Below, in pieces: positions 36,655 to 44,716 of a DNA stretch of 64,000 bases. The notes under the pieces were generated by a model. It did not search any database. It worked only from the letters and a program-made list of their open reading frames with translations, and was not told where the DNA came from. Source of the stretch: Desulfotruncus arcticus DSM 17038 (GTDB lineage: Bacteria > Bacillota > Desulfotomaculia > Desulfotomaculales > Desulfallaceae); NCBI RefSeq assembly GCF_900113335.1, contig NZ_FOOX01000016.1, forward strand, positions 1-64,000, in the 5' to 3' direction. The first letter of the stretch is position 1, and the number at the start of each line of letters is the position of its first letter. Made by a program: the position numbers and the translations under genes.

Positions 36655-37770
36655 ATGTACGGTCGTCCCGTTTGGGCAGAGGTTGATCTATCTGCCATAG
36701 CGCACAATATCCAAGAGATACGCAGCCTGCTGGAACCGGGCACCAGGTTAATGGCGATTGTTAAAGCCGACGGCTACGGTCACGGCGCCCTGCCCGTAGC
36801 CGTAACAGCCTTGCAAAACGGCGCCCAAAGGCTGGGGGTGGCCATTGCTGAAGAAGGTATTGCGCTGCGCAGCGCGGGCGTCACTGTTCCCATACTGATC
36901 CTGGGCTACACACCGGCTGAAATGGCTGAGCCGGTTGTGCAATACGGGCTTACGCCAACTGTTTACTCGCTGGATACGGCCCGGGCGCTATCCCGGGCGG
37001 CCCAAAAGATGGGTAAAACAGCCAGTGTGCATTTAAAAATTGAAACCGGTATGGGCCGTCTGGGAATCACCCCGGGAGAGGCCAGCGAGCTGGCGGCGTC
37101 AATAGCTGCACTGCCCGGCCTGGCTATCGAAGGGCTGTTTTCTCACCTGGCCAGTGCGGACAGCGCGGATAAGGCGTATGCGAGCCTGCAAAGGACCCGG
37201 TTTAACGAGGCTGTCCAGTCCATGGAGAGCAGCGGCCTGCGCATACCTATCCGGCACCTGGCCAACAGCGCCGCCATCCTGGATCTTCCCGACTATCAAC
37301 TGGACATGGTTAGGGCAGGGATCATTATTTATGGTTTATGGCCTTCCGAGGAAGTAAATAAAGTAATTGATTTAAGGCCCGCGATGCAGCTGAAGGCCAG
37401 GGTTTCACACGTTAAGCAGCTGCCCCGGGGCTATTCCATAAGTTACGGCTGCACCTATACCACGGACAGGGATTCGACCATCGCCACTGTGCCCCTGGGC
37501 TATGCCGACGGCTGGAGCAGGCTGCTTTCTCCAAAGGCCCGGGTGTTGGTGAACGGCTGCTTTGCCCCCGTGGTGGGACGGATCTGCATGGATCAGTTTA
37601 TGATTGACGTATCAGACATCCCCGGTGTTGAAGTTGGCAGCGAAGTTGTCCTATTCGGCCGCCAGGGGGACCAAGTGCTGCCGGTGGAAAAAGTTGCCGA
37701 GGCTATGGGAACCATTAATTATGAAGTGGTATGCATGATCAGTAAGCGGGTACCCCGCTGTTACGTTTGA
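36655..37770 (+). CDS. alr: Alanine racemase
   Basis: Alr interconverts L- and D-alanine with PLP and supplies D-Ala for peptidoglycan; here it may also funnel imported D-Ala to Ald. From ATG 36655 (GAGGTGG six bases ahead) the protein has 371 residues with the PLP lysine motif AIVKADGYGHGA (Lys about residue 39), the substrate tyrosine region ISYGCTYTT and VGRICMDQFMIDVSD. The usual C-terminal ISKRVPR ending is present, so it is full length. Confidence 0.94.
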   Translation: MYGRPVWAEVDLSAIAHNIQEIRSLLEPGTRLMAIVKADGYGHGALPVAVTALQNGAQRLGVAIAEEGIALRSAGVTVPILILGYTPAEMAEPVVQYGLTPTVYSLDTARALSRAAQKMGKTASVHLKIETGMGRLGITPGEASELAASIAALPGLAIEGLFSHLASADSADKAYASLQRTRFNEAVQSMESSGLRIPIRHLANSAAILDLPDYQLDMVRAGIIIYGLWPSEEVNKVIDLRPAMQLKARVSHVKQLPRGYSISYGCTYTTDRDSTIATVPLGYADGWSRLLSPKARVLVNGCFAPVVGRICMDQFMIDVSDIPGVEVGSEVVLFGRQGDQVLPVEKVAEAMGTINYEVVCMISKRVPRCYV

Positions 37771-37800
37771 GGAATTTGCATATAATGCTCGATATGCCTC

Positions 37801-37854
37801 GGTGGGAGAAGGTTTTCATCTCCTCCAGCGTCGACTTTGGATAAACATATTTAC
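37801..37854 (-). repeat. GKYVYPK 3'-end repeat, copy b
   Basis: The minus strand encodes NGKYVYPKSTLEEMKTFSHR without a start. It is the same fragment type as at 26945 and 59531, shorter at its 3' end. Confidence 0.6.
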
Positions 37855-37936
37855 CATTTGCTAAATCGGAATGCCCCCCCAAATCCCTTGTGCGTCAAGG
37901 TTTGCGGTTTTCCTGTTTTTATTTGTTTCAAATAGA

Positions 37937-38098
37937 ATGCTTGTCTACGAGCATTACTCGTGCTATGAATGTCGCACTATAAATTCCGCCTATGACATAG
38001 CATGTCGGAAATGCGGCACAACCCCGAGTTGTAATTATGTTAGTTTGCACAAAGAAGAAATCATCCAACATCATGCCAAAATAAAGGCTCAAACTTAA
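37937..38098 (+). CDS. Small zinc-ribbon-like protein (53 aa)
   Basis: A frame from ATG 37937 encodes MLVYEHYSCYECRTINSAYD and a second CRKCG motif, i.e. two Cys-x2-Cys pairs 17 residues apart as in small zinc ribbons. The ribosome binding site is poor and an upstream in-frame start at 37871 would add a hydrophobic stretch. It may be a real small protein or a fragment. Confidence 0.35.
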   Translation: MLVYEHYSCYECRTINSAYDIACRKCGTTPSCNYVSLHKEEIIQHHAKIKAQT

Positions 38099-38432
38099 AG
38101 AAGGGAAAAGCTTTTATCTACCAATGGCCTATGTCCAAAAATTGCAGTTATTAGTTTCCAGATCATTAACTAACCCTCCTCTATAGCACCTGAAGGCAAG
38201 ACTAGTTCAAGCAGAATGCAATATGAAAACCCACTGCGGACAGGAAGAAAGGAATTTTCCATGCGAGAACCCCATCCTGGTTTAAGCCCCTCTTGGGTTT
38301 TTTTTTATTACCAAAGATTGTTTCGATTTTTTATGGGACCTATTGACACCTACACTCAGCTACCATATGATGAATTCAAGAATAATTAACTATATAAAAT
38401 ATATATCTAATATAGGTGGTGTTTCAATAGTT

Positions 38433-39062
38433 ATGCCCAAAGATAAACCTGAAACAAGATCGTATTCCAGTCCCCTAAGGGATCGCCAGCGGGAATATAC
38501 TCGAAGACTCATTATGGAGGCTGTTGCTTCCTTTGTCACGGAGGGAAGCATACATACATTTAGTGTGCAGGACGTAGCAGATCGTGCCGGCATTTCTTAT
38601 GCTTCAGTCTACCGCCATTTTCCGACCCGAGAGGCATTATTAGAGGAAATGTACGAGTGGGCAAGTGAATTAGCCGGATCGCTGATGCCGGCCGCCCCCA
38701 GCGTAATTGAGGAGATTCCCGCTTGGATTGACAAGTCAATTCCGGTGTTTGAACAACATGCGACTATAATTCAGGCCGTTATATCCGTCCTGGCGGCGCT
38801 TAACATCAACCCGGAAAGCAAGCAGCGACGGGACGAACTAATTGATAAAATTGTGGACGAAAGTACTCCTCATTTATCACAGAAGGTAACCCGGCGGACA
38901 GCTGCCGTAATCCGCTACCTGGCCGGCTCTCAGGGTTGGGTGACCCTTCGCCGACAGTTCGGACTTGACGCTGAAGATACTGCAGCCGCACTTACCTGGG
39001 CATTGGAAGTATTAATCCGTGACCTCAAACGACAGGAAGCTAGTGTCAATTCAAAGGTTTAA
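38433..39062 (+). CDS. TetR/AcrR-family regulator
   Basis: The ~209-residue protein has a TetR DNA-binding domain (residues 20-70 from this start: IMEAVASFVTEG, VQDVADRAGISYASVYRHFP) and a helical ligand-binding domain. ATG 38433 is the most likely start: GGTGGTG lies about 13 bases ahead, and the longer frame from 38343 adds residues not typical of the family. It is 16 bases ahead of the PEP-synthase-like gene, so the two are likely cotranscribed and the regulator probably controls that enzyme. Confidence 0.85.
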   Translation: MPKDKPETRSYSSPLRDRQREYTRRLIMEAVASFVTEGSIHTFSVQDVADRAGISYASVYRHFPTREALLEEMYEWASELAGSLMPAAPSVIEEIPAWIDKSIPVFEQHATIIQAVISVLAALNINPESKQRRDELIDKIVDESTPHLSQKVTRRTAAVIRYLAGSQGWVTLRRQFGLDAEDTAAALTWALEVLIRDLKRQEASVNSKV

Positions 39063-39078
39063 GAAGGAGGCACATAGC

Positions 39079-41619
39079 ATGATTAAGAATAATGCCGGGC
39101 AACAGGAAGAATCAAAATACGTCTTGACACTACGAGCGCCTGAGGTAGCTTTTCCCGATCAAGCCGGTATTAAAGCCGCAAATTTATCCCGTCTGCTGGT
39201 CTTGGGGTTTCCTGTCCCTGACGGTATTGTTATAACCACTACGGCATTTAAAGCTCATGTTAGCGCAGCAGTTACCAACCCTGAGCAAGCTATTGACGAA
39301 ATAGAGAAAAAATCGCTGCCGCCCTCAGTTGAGGAGGCAATCCGTCTTGCCCTTGCTCCCTTCGGCAACACCCCCCTGGCTGTGCGCTCTTCCGGGGTAG
39401 CGGAGGATTTGGCCGGAGCTTCTTTTGCCGGCCAGTATGAAACGGTTTTGGGTGTACGTGGTAACACAGCTGTTTTCGATGCTGTGCGCAAATGCTGGGC
39501 TTCAGCTTTCAGTCACCATATTCGGACCTACCAAGCGGCTTGGGAGCTAGTGTCGGGCCAGATGGCATTGCTAATCCAGCCCTTGATTGAAGCCGACGCA
39601 GCCGGGGTTGCTTTCACTGCCAATCCTGTGACAGGTGACTGCTCCGAGACGGTGGTAAGCGCCGTTCGGGGTCTTGGGGACCGGCTGGTCTCCGGCCTGG
39701 TTTCTCCGGACGAGTGGCTGGTCCAGGAGGAACAGGCAATCTGCCGTAGCGCTCCGGAGGGAGCACTTAAAGAACGCGAGGTGTTGGCTATAGCAGAGTT
39801 GGCCCGCCAAGTGGAGGCGCACTACGGCGTACCACAGGACATAGAATGGGCGTTGGGTAACGGCAAACTTTACCTGCTGCAGGCTCGCCCTATTACCACT
39901 CTATCAAATACCGAGGCAGTTGAGACTGTACCTGTGCCGGTGGAGCTGCCTTCCGGATACTGGGAGCGCGCGGACTCCCACTACCCGCAGCCGCTATATC
40001 CCCTTACTCGCTCGATACTGCTGCCTGCAGCTAACCAGGGGTTCCGGCGGATGTGTGCTGAATTTGGTTTGCTTTATGAAACGGCGGAAGAACGGGAGAT
40101 TGGGGGGTGGGTCTATCTAAGGACGGTACCGTTGGGTGGCAAAGACCGCCAGCCGCCGCCTGATTGGTTATTGCGATTATTGATACACCTGCCACCGCTG
40201 CGGGCCCGTATCCGGAACTGTGAAGAAGCGCTTCGCGCAGATAAGGCGGGAAAATGGATTGAACAATGGCATACCAAGCTTAAGAACAACCTGATGAAGC
40301 GGCTTGTAGACCTGCGAGACACCAATCTGCAGGTGCTGTCCGCTGAAAGCTTGGCAAAGCATACTGCGGCTTTAAATCTCCTTCTCCGGGAAAGTCAGGA
40401 AATACATATGATGCTCAACCAATCGCTTAACCAGTTGCTGGCCGAGTTTGTTTTCACCTGCCGTGATTTGCTGGGCTGGAACGAGGAGCAGGCATTTGAC
40501 ATGTTGATAGGCCTCTCAGAGAAATCCAGCGCCCCGTCTCTTGCTCTGGCAAGACTTGCGCAGCTTGTGCGGGAAAAACCGGTGCTGGTGAACTTGCTCC
40601 AACAGATTGATCAGCATACCACAAAACGTATGGCCGCAGCAGACGCTGATTTTGCGGAATTATTTGCTGAATACCAAAGGGAATTTGGCTGCCGGACCAT
40701 TCGCTACGAATTGGCAGATCCGGCTCTGGCAGAAACGCCTGATCTGTTCTTAAAATTAATTAGCGACCAAATTAAGCGCGGATATGACCCGGAAGAGAAC
40801 AACCGTTTACTGGAAGAAAAACGCGCCCGCCTGGTGGACCAGGCCAACCGGTTATTATCCGGACGCCCGGTGGAACGGGAACGCTTCGAAAGGATACTGG
40901 ACAGGGCCGAGCGGGCTTATCCGGTTCGCGAGGAGCACGGGTTTTACGACACAAGCGTGCCGCTGGCACTTTTGCGGTTCGCTGCTCTAGAGATAGGAAA
41001 CCGGCTGGTAAAGCATAAGCAGATTGCCGAGCAGGCCGATGTTTTCTTCTTGGTATTGGACGAAGCCCTTTCAGCCTTAGGCAACGGCGCAGTCCAGCAC
41101 GAACTTGTCTCCCGCCGAAAAGGGGAACGCGCTTGGGTGCTGGCGCACCCGGGATCTGCAAGTTACGGTAAGCTGCCGCAAGCGCCATCTTTTGCCGCCC
41201 TGCCCGCGAAAGTTCGTTTTGTTCATGAAGCAGTGTTTTGGTCCTACGAGCGAGTATTTGCCACAACGGCAAGCGGCCGCCGGCAGGCAGACGCCCAGCT
41301 GCTTAAAGGAATAGCAGCGTCGGCGGGCCGTTATACCGGACCCGTGCGGGTAATTCTGGACGAGTCGGAATTCCACAAAATTCAGGCGGGAGACGTGTTG
41401 ATTTGCCCCATTACCTCGCCGGTCTGGTCGGTACTTTTTCCCATTGTAGGCGCCCTGGTTACAGATTCGGGAGGATTTCTGTCGCATTCGGCGATCATCG
41501 CGCGCGAGTACCGTATCCCGGCAGTAGTCGCGGCCGGTAATGCTACCCAACTCTTGAGGGATGGCCAGGTCGTAACTGTAGACGGACTGGCAGGCACGAT
41601 CACGGTGGAAGGATTATAA
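39079..41619 (+). CDS. PEP synthase / rifampicin phosphotransferase-like enzyme
   Basis: The 846-residue protein has an N-terminal ATP-grasp PEP/pyruvate-binding domain (about 20-300: AVRSSGVAEDLAGASFAGQY, VLLQARPIT-type end), a long middle helical region (about 310-740), and a C-terminal swivelling His domain (about 750-845) with the phospho-His in GGFLSHSAIIAREYRIPAVV. This order (ATP, substrate, His) is that of rifampicin phosphotransferases rather than of PEP synthase, which has a C-terminal TIM barrel. It probably phosphorylates an antibiotic or other small molecule. ATG 39079 follows AAGGAGG. A TetR gene precedes it. Confidence 0.75.
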   Translation: MIKNNAGQQEESKYVLTLRAPEVAFPDQAGIKAANLSRLLVLGFPVPDGIVITTTAFKAHVSAAVTNPEQAIDEIEKKSLPPSVEEAIRLALAPFGNTPLAVRSSGVAEDLAGASFAGQYETVLGVRGNTAVFDAVRKCWASAFSHHIRTYQAAWELVSGQMALLIQPLIEADAAGVAFTANPVTGDCSETVVSAVRGLGDRLVSGLVSPDEWLVQEEQAICRSAPEGALKEREVLAIAELARQVEAHYGVPQDIEWALGNGKLYLLQARPITTLSNTEAVETVPVPVELPSGYWERADSHYPQPLYPLTRSILLPAANQGFRRMCAEFGLLYETAEEREIGGWVYLRTVPLGGKDRQPPPDWLLRLLIHLPPLRARIRNCEEALRADKAGKWIEQWHTKLKNNLMKRLVDLRDTNLQVLSAESLAKHTAALNLLLRESQEIHMMLNQSLNQLLAEFVFTCRDLLGWNEEQAFDMLIGLSEKSSAPSLALARLAQLVREKPVLVNLLQQIDQHTTKRMAAADADFAELFAEYQREFGCRTIRYELADPALAETPDLFLKLISDQIKRGYDPEENNRLLEEKRARLVDQANRLLSGRPVERERFERILDRAERAYPVREEHGFYDTSVPLALLRFAALEIGNRLVKHKQIAEQADVFFLVLDEALSALGNGAVQHELVSRRKGERAWVLAHPGSASYGKLPQAPSFAALPAKVRFVHEAVFWSYERVFATTASGRRQADAQLLKGIAASAGRYTGPVRVILDESEFHKIQAGDVLICPITSPVWSVLFPIVGALVTDSGGFLSHSAIIAREYRIPAVVAAGNATQLLRDGQVVTVDGLAGTITVEGL

Positions 41620-41691
41620 AGCCAAACTTTTTTCTCCAGCTCCCAAGATAAAAATCTTAGTAAAATATTGGGAAATGAACGACTCGGTCTG

Positions 41692-41870
41692 GCGGCCTGG
41701 TACTCCCCTGTATCTCTATAGGCATCAACACAATAATGCTGCAAAACACTGATCACCAGTTTTATAGGCCGGTTCAATGGCATTCTAAGCCCTCTGTTTA
41801 CCGGGGCCATGGTTATCACAATGGGAATGGCGGGCCTGCTTAAAAAAATGTTTTCTCTGGTTGCAATATA
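41692..41870 (+). pseudogene. Duplicated fragment of the MFS gene at 6.0-7.3 kb
   Basis: This stretch matches 6993-7170, inside the intact MFS gene, at well over 90% identity by eye, in the same orientation. It carries one extra T (CCAGTTTTATAGG against CCAGTTTATAGG) that shifts the frame. It represents a segmental duplication or the relic of a second copy. Confidence 0.85.
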
Positions 41871-42050
41871 ACAGGGGGATTTTTATTTGCACACGGGATA
41901 CTTTATATTACTGTTTCCTACGCTCTCCTGGCCGGGCCGGAAGACTTGAGGTCGGTGGGTAACGTGAGTTTGACTGTGGTAATAATTTCTTTTATCTACT
42001 TTATTGTTTATGCTGTAGGAACATCCAAGGTGCCGGCCCATGATCGTTAA
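41871..42050 (+). pseudogene. 3' fragment of a membrane protein gene
   Basis: In frame, without a start, it encodes GFLFAHGILYITVSYALLAG and a further hydrophobic helix VSLTVVIISFIYFIVYAVG, ending in TAA 42048-42050. It looks like the last one or two transmembrane segments of a permease, joined abruptly to the MFS duplicate. Confidence 0.5.
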
Positions 42051-42057
42051 CGGTTTA

Positions 42058-42714
42058 TTAAAACCAGTTGCTCTTAGCCCAGCCGGCGGCCGGGCCGATA
42101 TTATAGTTTTGCGCCAGTTGCATCAACGCGGGTATCTTCTGGTAATCATCAAGGGATATATTTCGCGGCAGCGTTGTGTTCAGTCTGTAGTAGCGGCTGG
42201 TCAGGAGCTGTGACGTGTAAAGTTCATCCGCTGATACGGACCCGTTAAATAATATACTCAGCAGGGGTAACATTGGGTCAGGGTAAAACATCCACTCAAA
42301 GGCTCCCCAGCGTGTAGTGTCGTCCTTGATGCTGATCTGCCAGGAACCGGTGCCTACAGAGAGCAGGTAAACCCTTTCCAAAGCTTGCCCGCCAAGGTTA
42401 CGATCCACTGCGGCACAAACTGCCGCCGTGCTCGGATTGTTGGCCACCATGCCGCCGTCGATCCGGCCGTTGTGAGACGGAAAGTAAACCGGAGCCGCGC
42501 TGCTGGAAAGCGCCACATCCAAAACAGTCTCTTCGCTTGTGGGTGATCCGGGGAAATTACTGAAAAAAACCGGGCTCCAGCCCTCCTTGCCTGAGCTGGT
42601 AACCCGAAACGAGGACACCAGCACGCGCTTGGGCAGGTCCTTCAGGCACAGGTACAGCTCAACCAGATCTTCCACCGGCAACCCGTAAGCCAGACCCAGG
42701 GCGATGAAAAACTA
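42058..42714 (-). pseudogene. 5'-truncated patatin-like phospholipase
   Basis: The C-terminal two thirds of a patatin-like lipase are present, including the catalytic aspartate motif RIDGGMVANNPS. In-frame codons upstream of the first possible start still encode FFIALGLAYGLPVEDLVELY, the segment that normally follows the GxSxG nucleophile loop. The glycine-rich oxyanion loop and the catalytic serine are missing, so the product cannot be an active lipase. The break is near 42714, next to the integrase fragment. Confidence 0.8.
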
Positions 42715-42756
42715 CGCCCCTGTTTAATGCCGGATGGCGGAAACAATTGGAATAGG

Positions 42757-42897
42757 AGACCTCTACGTTTATACGATATTCGGCACAGTTTTGCCTGCCA
42801 TACCATTCTTAAATGGCTGGAAAGCGGAGAAAATGTTAATCAGAAGATTTATGTTCGCGGCAGCAGGGAGTTTTTCTATCTAGGTACTTTAGTATCT
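42757..42897 (+). pseudogene. Tyrosine recombinase (integrase) fragment
   Basis: An open stretch encodes RPLRLYDIRHSFACHTILKW and LESGENVNQKIYV, the R-x-x-R-H box of a tyrosine recombinase and its following helix. The sequence then degenerates (a YLGTL remnant). It is a small relic of a transposon or phage integrase at the patatin breakpoint. Confidence 0.65.
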
Positions 42898-42937
42898 TAA
42901 TGTATTAATATAATTGGTTATTTTACGCACATCTCAA

Positions 42938-44041
42938 TTAACCCTGTAAAGCATTTACCCATGTGTTTTTCATGTCCACATAAATTTGTAAATCATTTAC
43001 TATCGTTGGATGAAAGATATTATTGAAATAAATATCTCTCGCACGATTAGCTTTTATCTTTGCATTAATCGTATACCCGTTTCCTTCACTGATTTTATCA
43101 TCCCACGAATACGTATTGTAATACGATTCTGATGTGTAATTTGCCCAATTGTCTACAAACCACCAATGTTCAGTAGAAACGCCTCTAATGGTGCTTTCCT
43201 GACACGGGCTTAAATAATTCAATCGGTTCTGGTGAACCTCGTTAATGGCGTTGCGCAAGGCGTCGATGTATTCGCCTAAACGTTCGTAGTAATTGGCCGT
43301 ATATGCTTTACTGATTTCCGGATTGCTTTGCATCGTGACTGCAGCTAGTTCCTGAAGAATTGCAAGGTGAGCATTGGCACCAACTACAAGATAAGCAATC
43401 CCTTTGGCTCGATATCTTTCGCCTACAAGTAAAGACATTAGCTCGGTATACATTTTTTCATTTTCTGTGATCAGAAGATTTTCCAGCTTGGCGGCATCAG
43501 AACTGCTTTTCTTTTGCAAATTATAAGTCTGTTGCATGTAACGTATAACACCCTGAATCTTTAAGTTCAGTTGATCAATTGTTTGCAAATCCAATTCCTG
43601 TCGGAAAATATTCTTGATATTTTCCTTTAGATCACTTAGCATCTGTTCTATATTAGAACTGTTATTTGGGAAAATTGCATTGAAGATTTCAGCGGCGATT
43701 TTTCCCTCGATAGCACTAGCCATTCCCTTAAATAAGCTTATAATGATGATTTCGGGTCCCTTAAGTCCCGTTTCAACAGACGGTTTAGGTAGCTGAACAG
43801 GAATAGAAGTTTCAGAAAGCAAATTGCCAGGCTCAATGCTGCCATTACGGTAAACCGAGCAAGGGAAAAAATGTATCATCGTTGCTTTATCGGTCTCACG
43901 GATAAGTACAGGAGTCCCTTGGGGAAATGACCTGAATTCGTCGCTAAGGAATGTGAACCTGTCACTAATAATTGACTCATTAGCTACCAGCGGAAACTTA
44001 CGACTAATCAGCCTTAAACCCACTTTGATCCAATGCATCAA
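42938..44041 (-). CDS. Cry delta-endotoxin N-terminal-domain-like protein (main part)
   Basis: The 367-residue product is mostly helical. A central hydrophobic helix with a Gly/Ala run (GPEIIIISLFKGMASAIEGK, about residues 95-115) is followed by FNAIFPNNSSNIEQMLSDLK, helices with IQGVIRYMQQTYNL, and the block YLVVGANAHLAILQELAAV then ANYYERLGEYIDALRNAINEV. The order and pattern match the seven-helix pore-forming domain I of three-domain Cry toxins (helix 5 ANLHLLLL-type). No Cry receptor-binding domains II or III are present. The ATG at 44041 lacks a ribosome binding site and overlaps an upstream frame by 38 bases, so the two may form one frameshifted gene or be coupled. Confidence 0.6.
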   Translation of the reverse strand: MMHWIKVGLRLISRKFPLVANESIISDRFTFLSDEFRSFPQGTPVLIRETDKATMIHFFPCSVYRNGSIEPGNLLSETSIPVQLPKPSVETGLKGPEIIIISLFKGMASAIEGKIAAEIFNAIFPNNSSNIEQMLSDLKENIKNIFRQELDLQTIDQLNLKIQGVIRYMQQTYNLQKKSSSDAAKLENLLITENEKMYTELMSLLVGERYRAKGIAYLVVGANAHLAILQELAAVTMQSNPEISKAYTANYYERLGEYIDALRNAINEVHQNRLNYLSPCQESTIRGVSTEHWWFVDNWANYTSESYYNTYSWDDKISEGNGYTINAKIKANRARDIYFNNIFHPTIVNDLQIYVDMKNTWVNALQG

Positions 44042-44252
44042 TATTTGATAGCTGCTGGGATGATAGCTGCGTACGTTCCATTATTCCATTAGCAAAAGGA
44101 ATGTCAAAAGTGGCTGGAGTTATAAGAGATGCTATGTATTTTACTACCTTTTTTGATTCCGCACTATTTTCGTCGCTTACCTTGGAATAAGCACCTACTT
44201 TTTGCAGTAAGTATTCATTGTCGCAATAAGATTTAAACAGTGTTGTATTCAT
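44004..44252 (-). CDS. 82-residue N-terminal part / partner of the Cry-like protein
   Basis: ATG 44252 is preceded by AAAGGTAG and starts MNTTLFKSYCDNEYLLQKVG. The frame ends at 44004 inside the beginning of the Cry-like frame. The residues up to LSNIDALDQSGF look like a normal globular N-terminus. Either this is the true start of the Cry-like gene separated by a -1/+1 shift in the 44004-44041 overlap, or a separate small protein. No family is recognised for it alone. Confidence 0.5.
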   Translation of the reverse strand: MNTTLFKSYCDNEYLLQKVGAYSKVSDENSAESKKVVKYIASLITPATFDIPFANGIMERTQLSSQQLSNIDALDQSGFKAD

Positions 44253-44293
44253 GATTCTTCTACCTTTCTTTTGTTTTAAATTGGCTTCTTATA

Positions 44294-44325
44294 CAAAAAA
44301 ATAGCCAGCATCTCCAAAGATGCTG
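44294..44325 (-). terminator. Terminator in the leader of the Cry-like gene
   Basis: On the minus strand CAGCATCT/AGATGCTG forms a perfect 8-bp stem with a 4-base loop, followed after four bases by seven T residues. It lies about 45 bases before the ATG, so it either ends transcripts coming from the DUF362 side or attenuates the Cry-like gene. Confidence 0.65.
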
Positions 44326-44496
44326 ACACAAGTTAACAATATATTACTTCGCTAAACTGTTGTATTATCCTGTATATGTTTACAAAAAATTGACCCGTAC
44401 CCCTTTTTAAAATCTATGCCGCTTATTTTGTCTATCTCATTTATCCCGGATTTTCTTATGGTTTTGTCCCGCGTGTGTTTGAGATAAAACTTGACC

Positions 44497-44545
44497 AGAT
44501 TCATCTCCTCCAACTGCTCCTTTGGATAAACATATTTACCAAAAC
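44497..44545 (-). repeat. GKYVYPK 3'-end repeat, copy c
   Basis: The minus strand encodes FGKYVYPKEQLEEMNLV, the shortest clear copy of the five. Confidence 0.55.
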
Positions 44546-44560
44546 TTTAGTGAGAAAAGC

Positions 44561-44604
44561 AAAAGCCTCACAAATCATTGTATACAATGATTTATGGGGC
44601 TTTA
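44561..44604. terminator. Terminator downstream of the DUF362 gene
   Basis: AAAGCCTCACAAATCATTG pairs with CAATGATTTATGGGGCTTT around TATA, with two mismatches, flanked by A- and T-rich sequence. Confidence 0.7.
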
Positions 44605-44716
44605 AGTTTAACCGGTAATTATACTTTACAATGTTTCAGGACCAATTTCTCTTTTAGTTATGGTACGGATCTTATTATCATCGGATATGGCTGCTACGCG
44701 CGTTCAGTAACGGGGA

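Noticed and set aside
39079..41619. Housekeeping PEP synthase (ppsA)
   Set aside because: The His domain is at the C-terminus and the TIM-barrel PEP domain is absent, with a TetR gene upstream; this is the phosphotransferase-type order.
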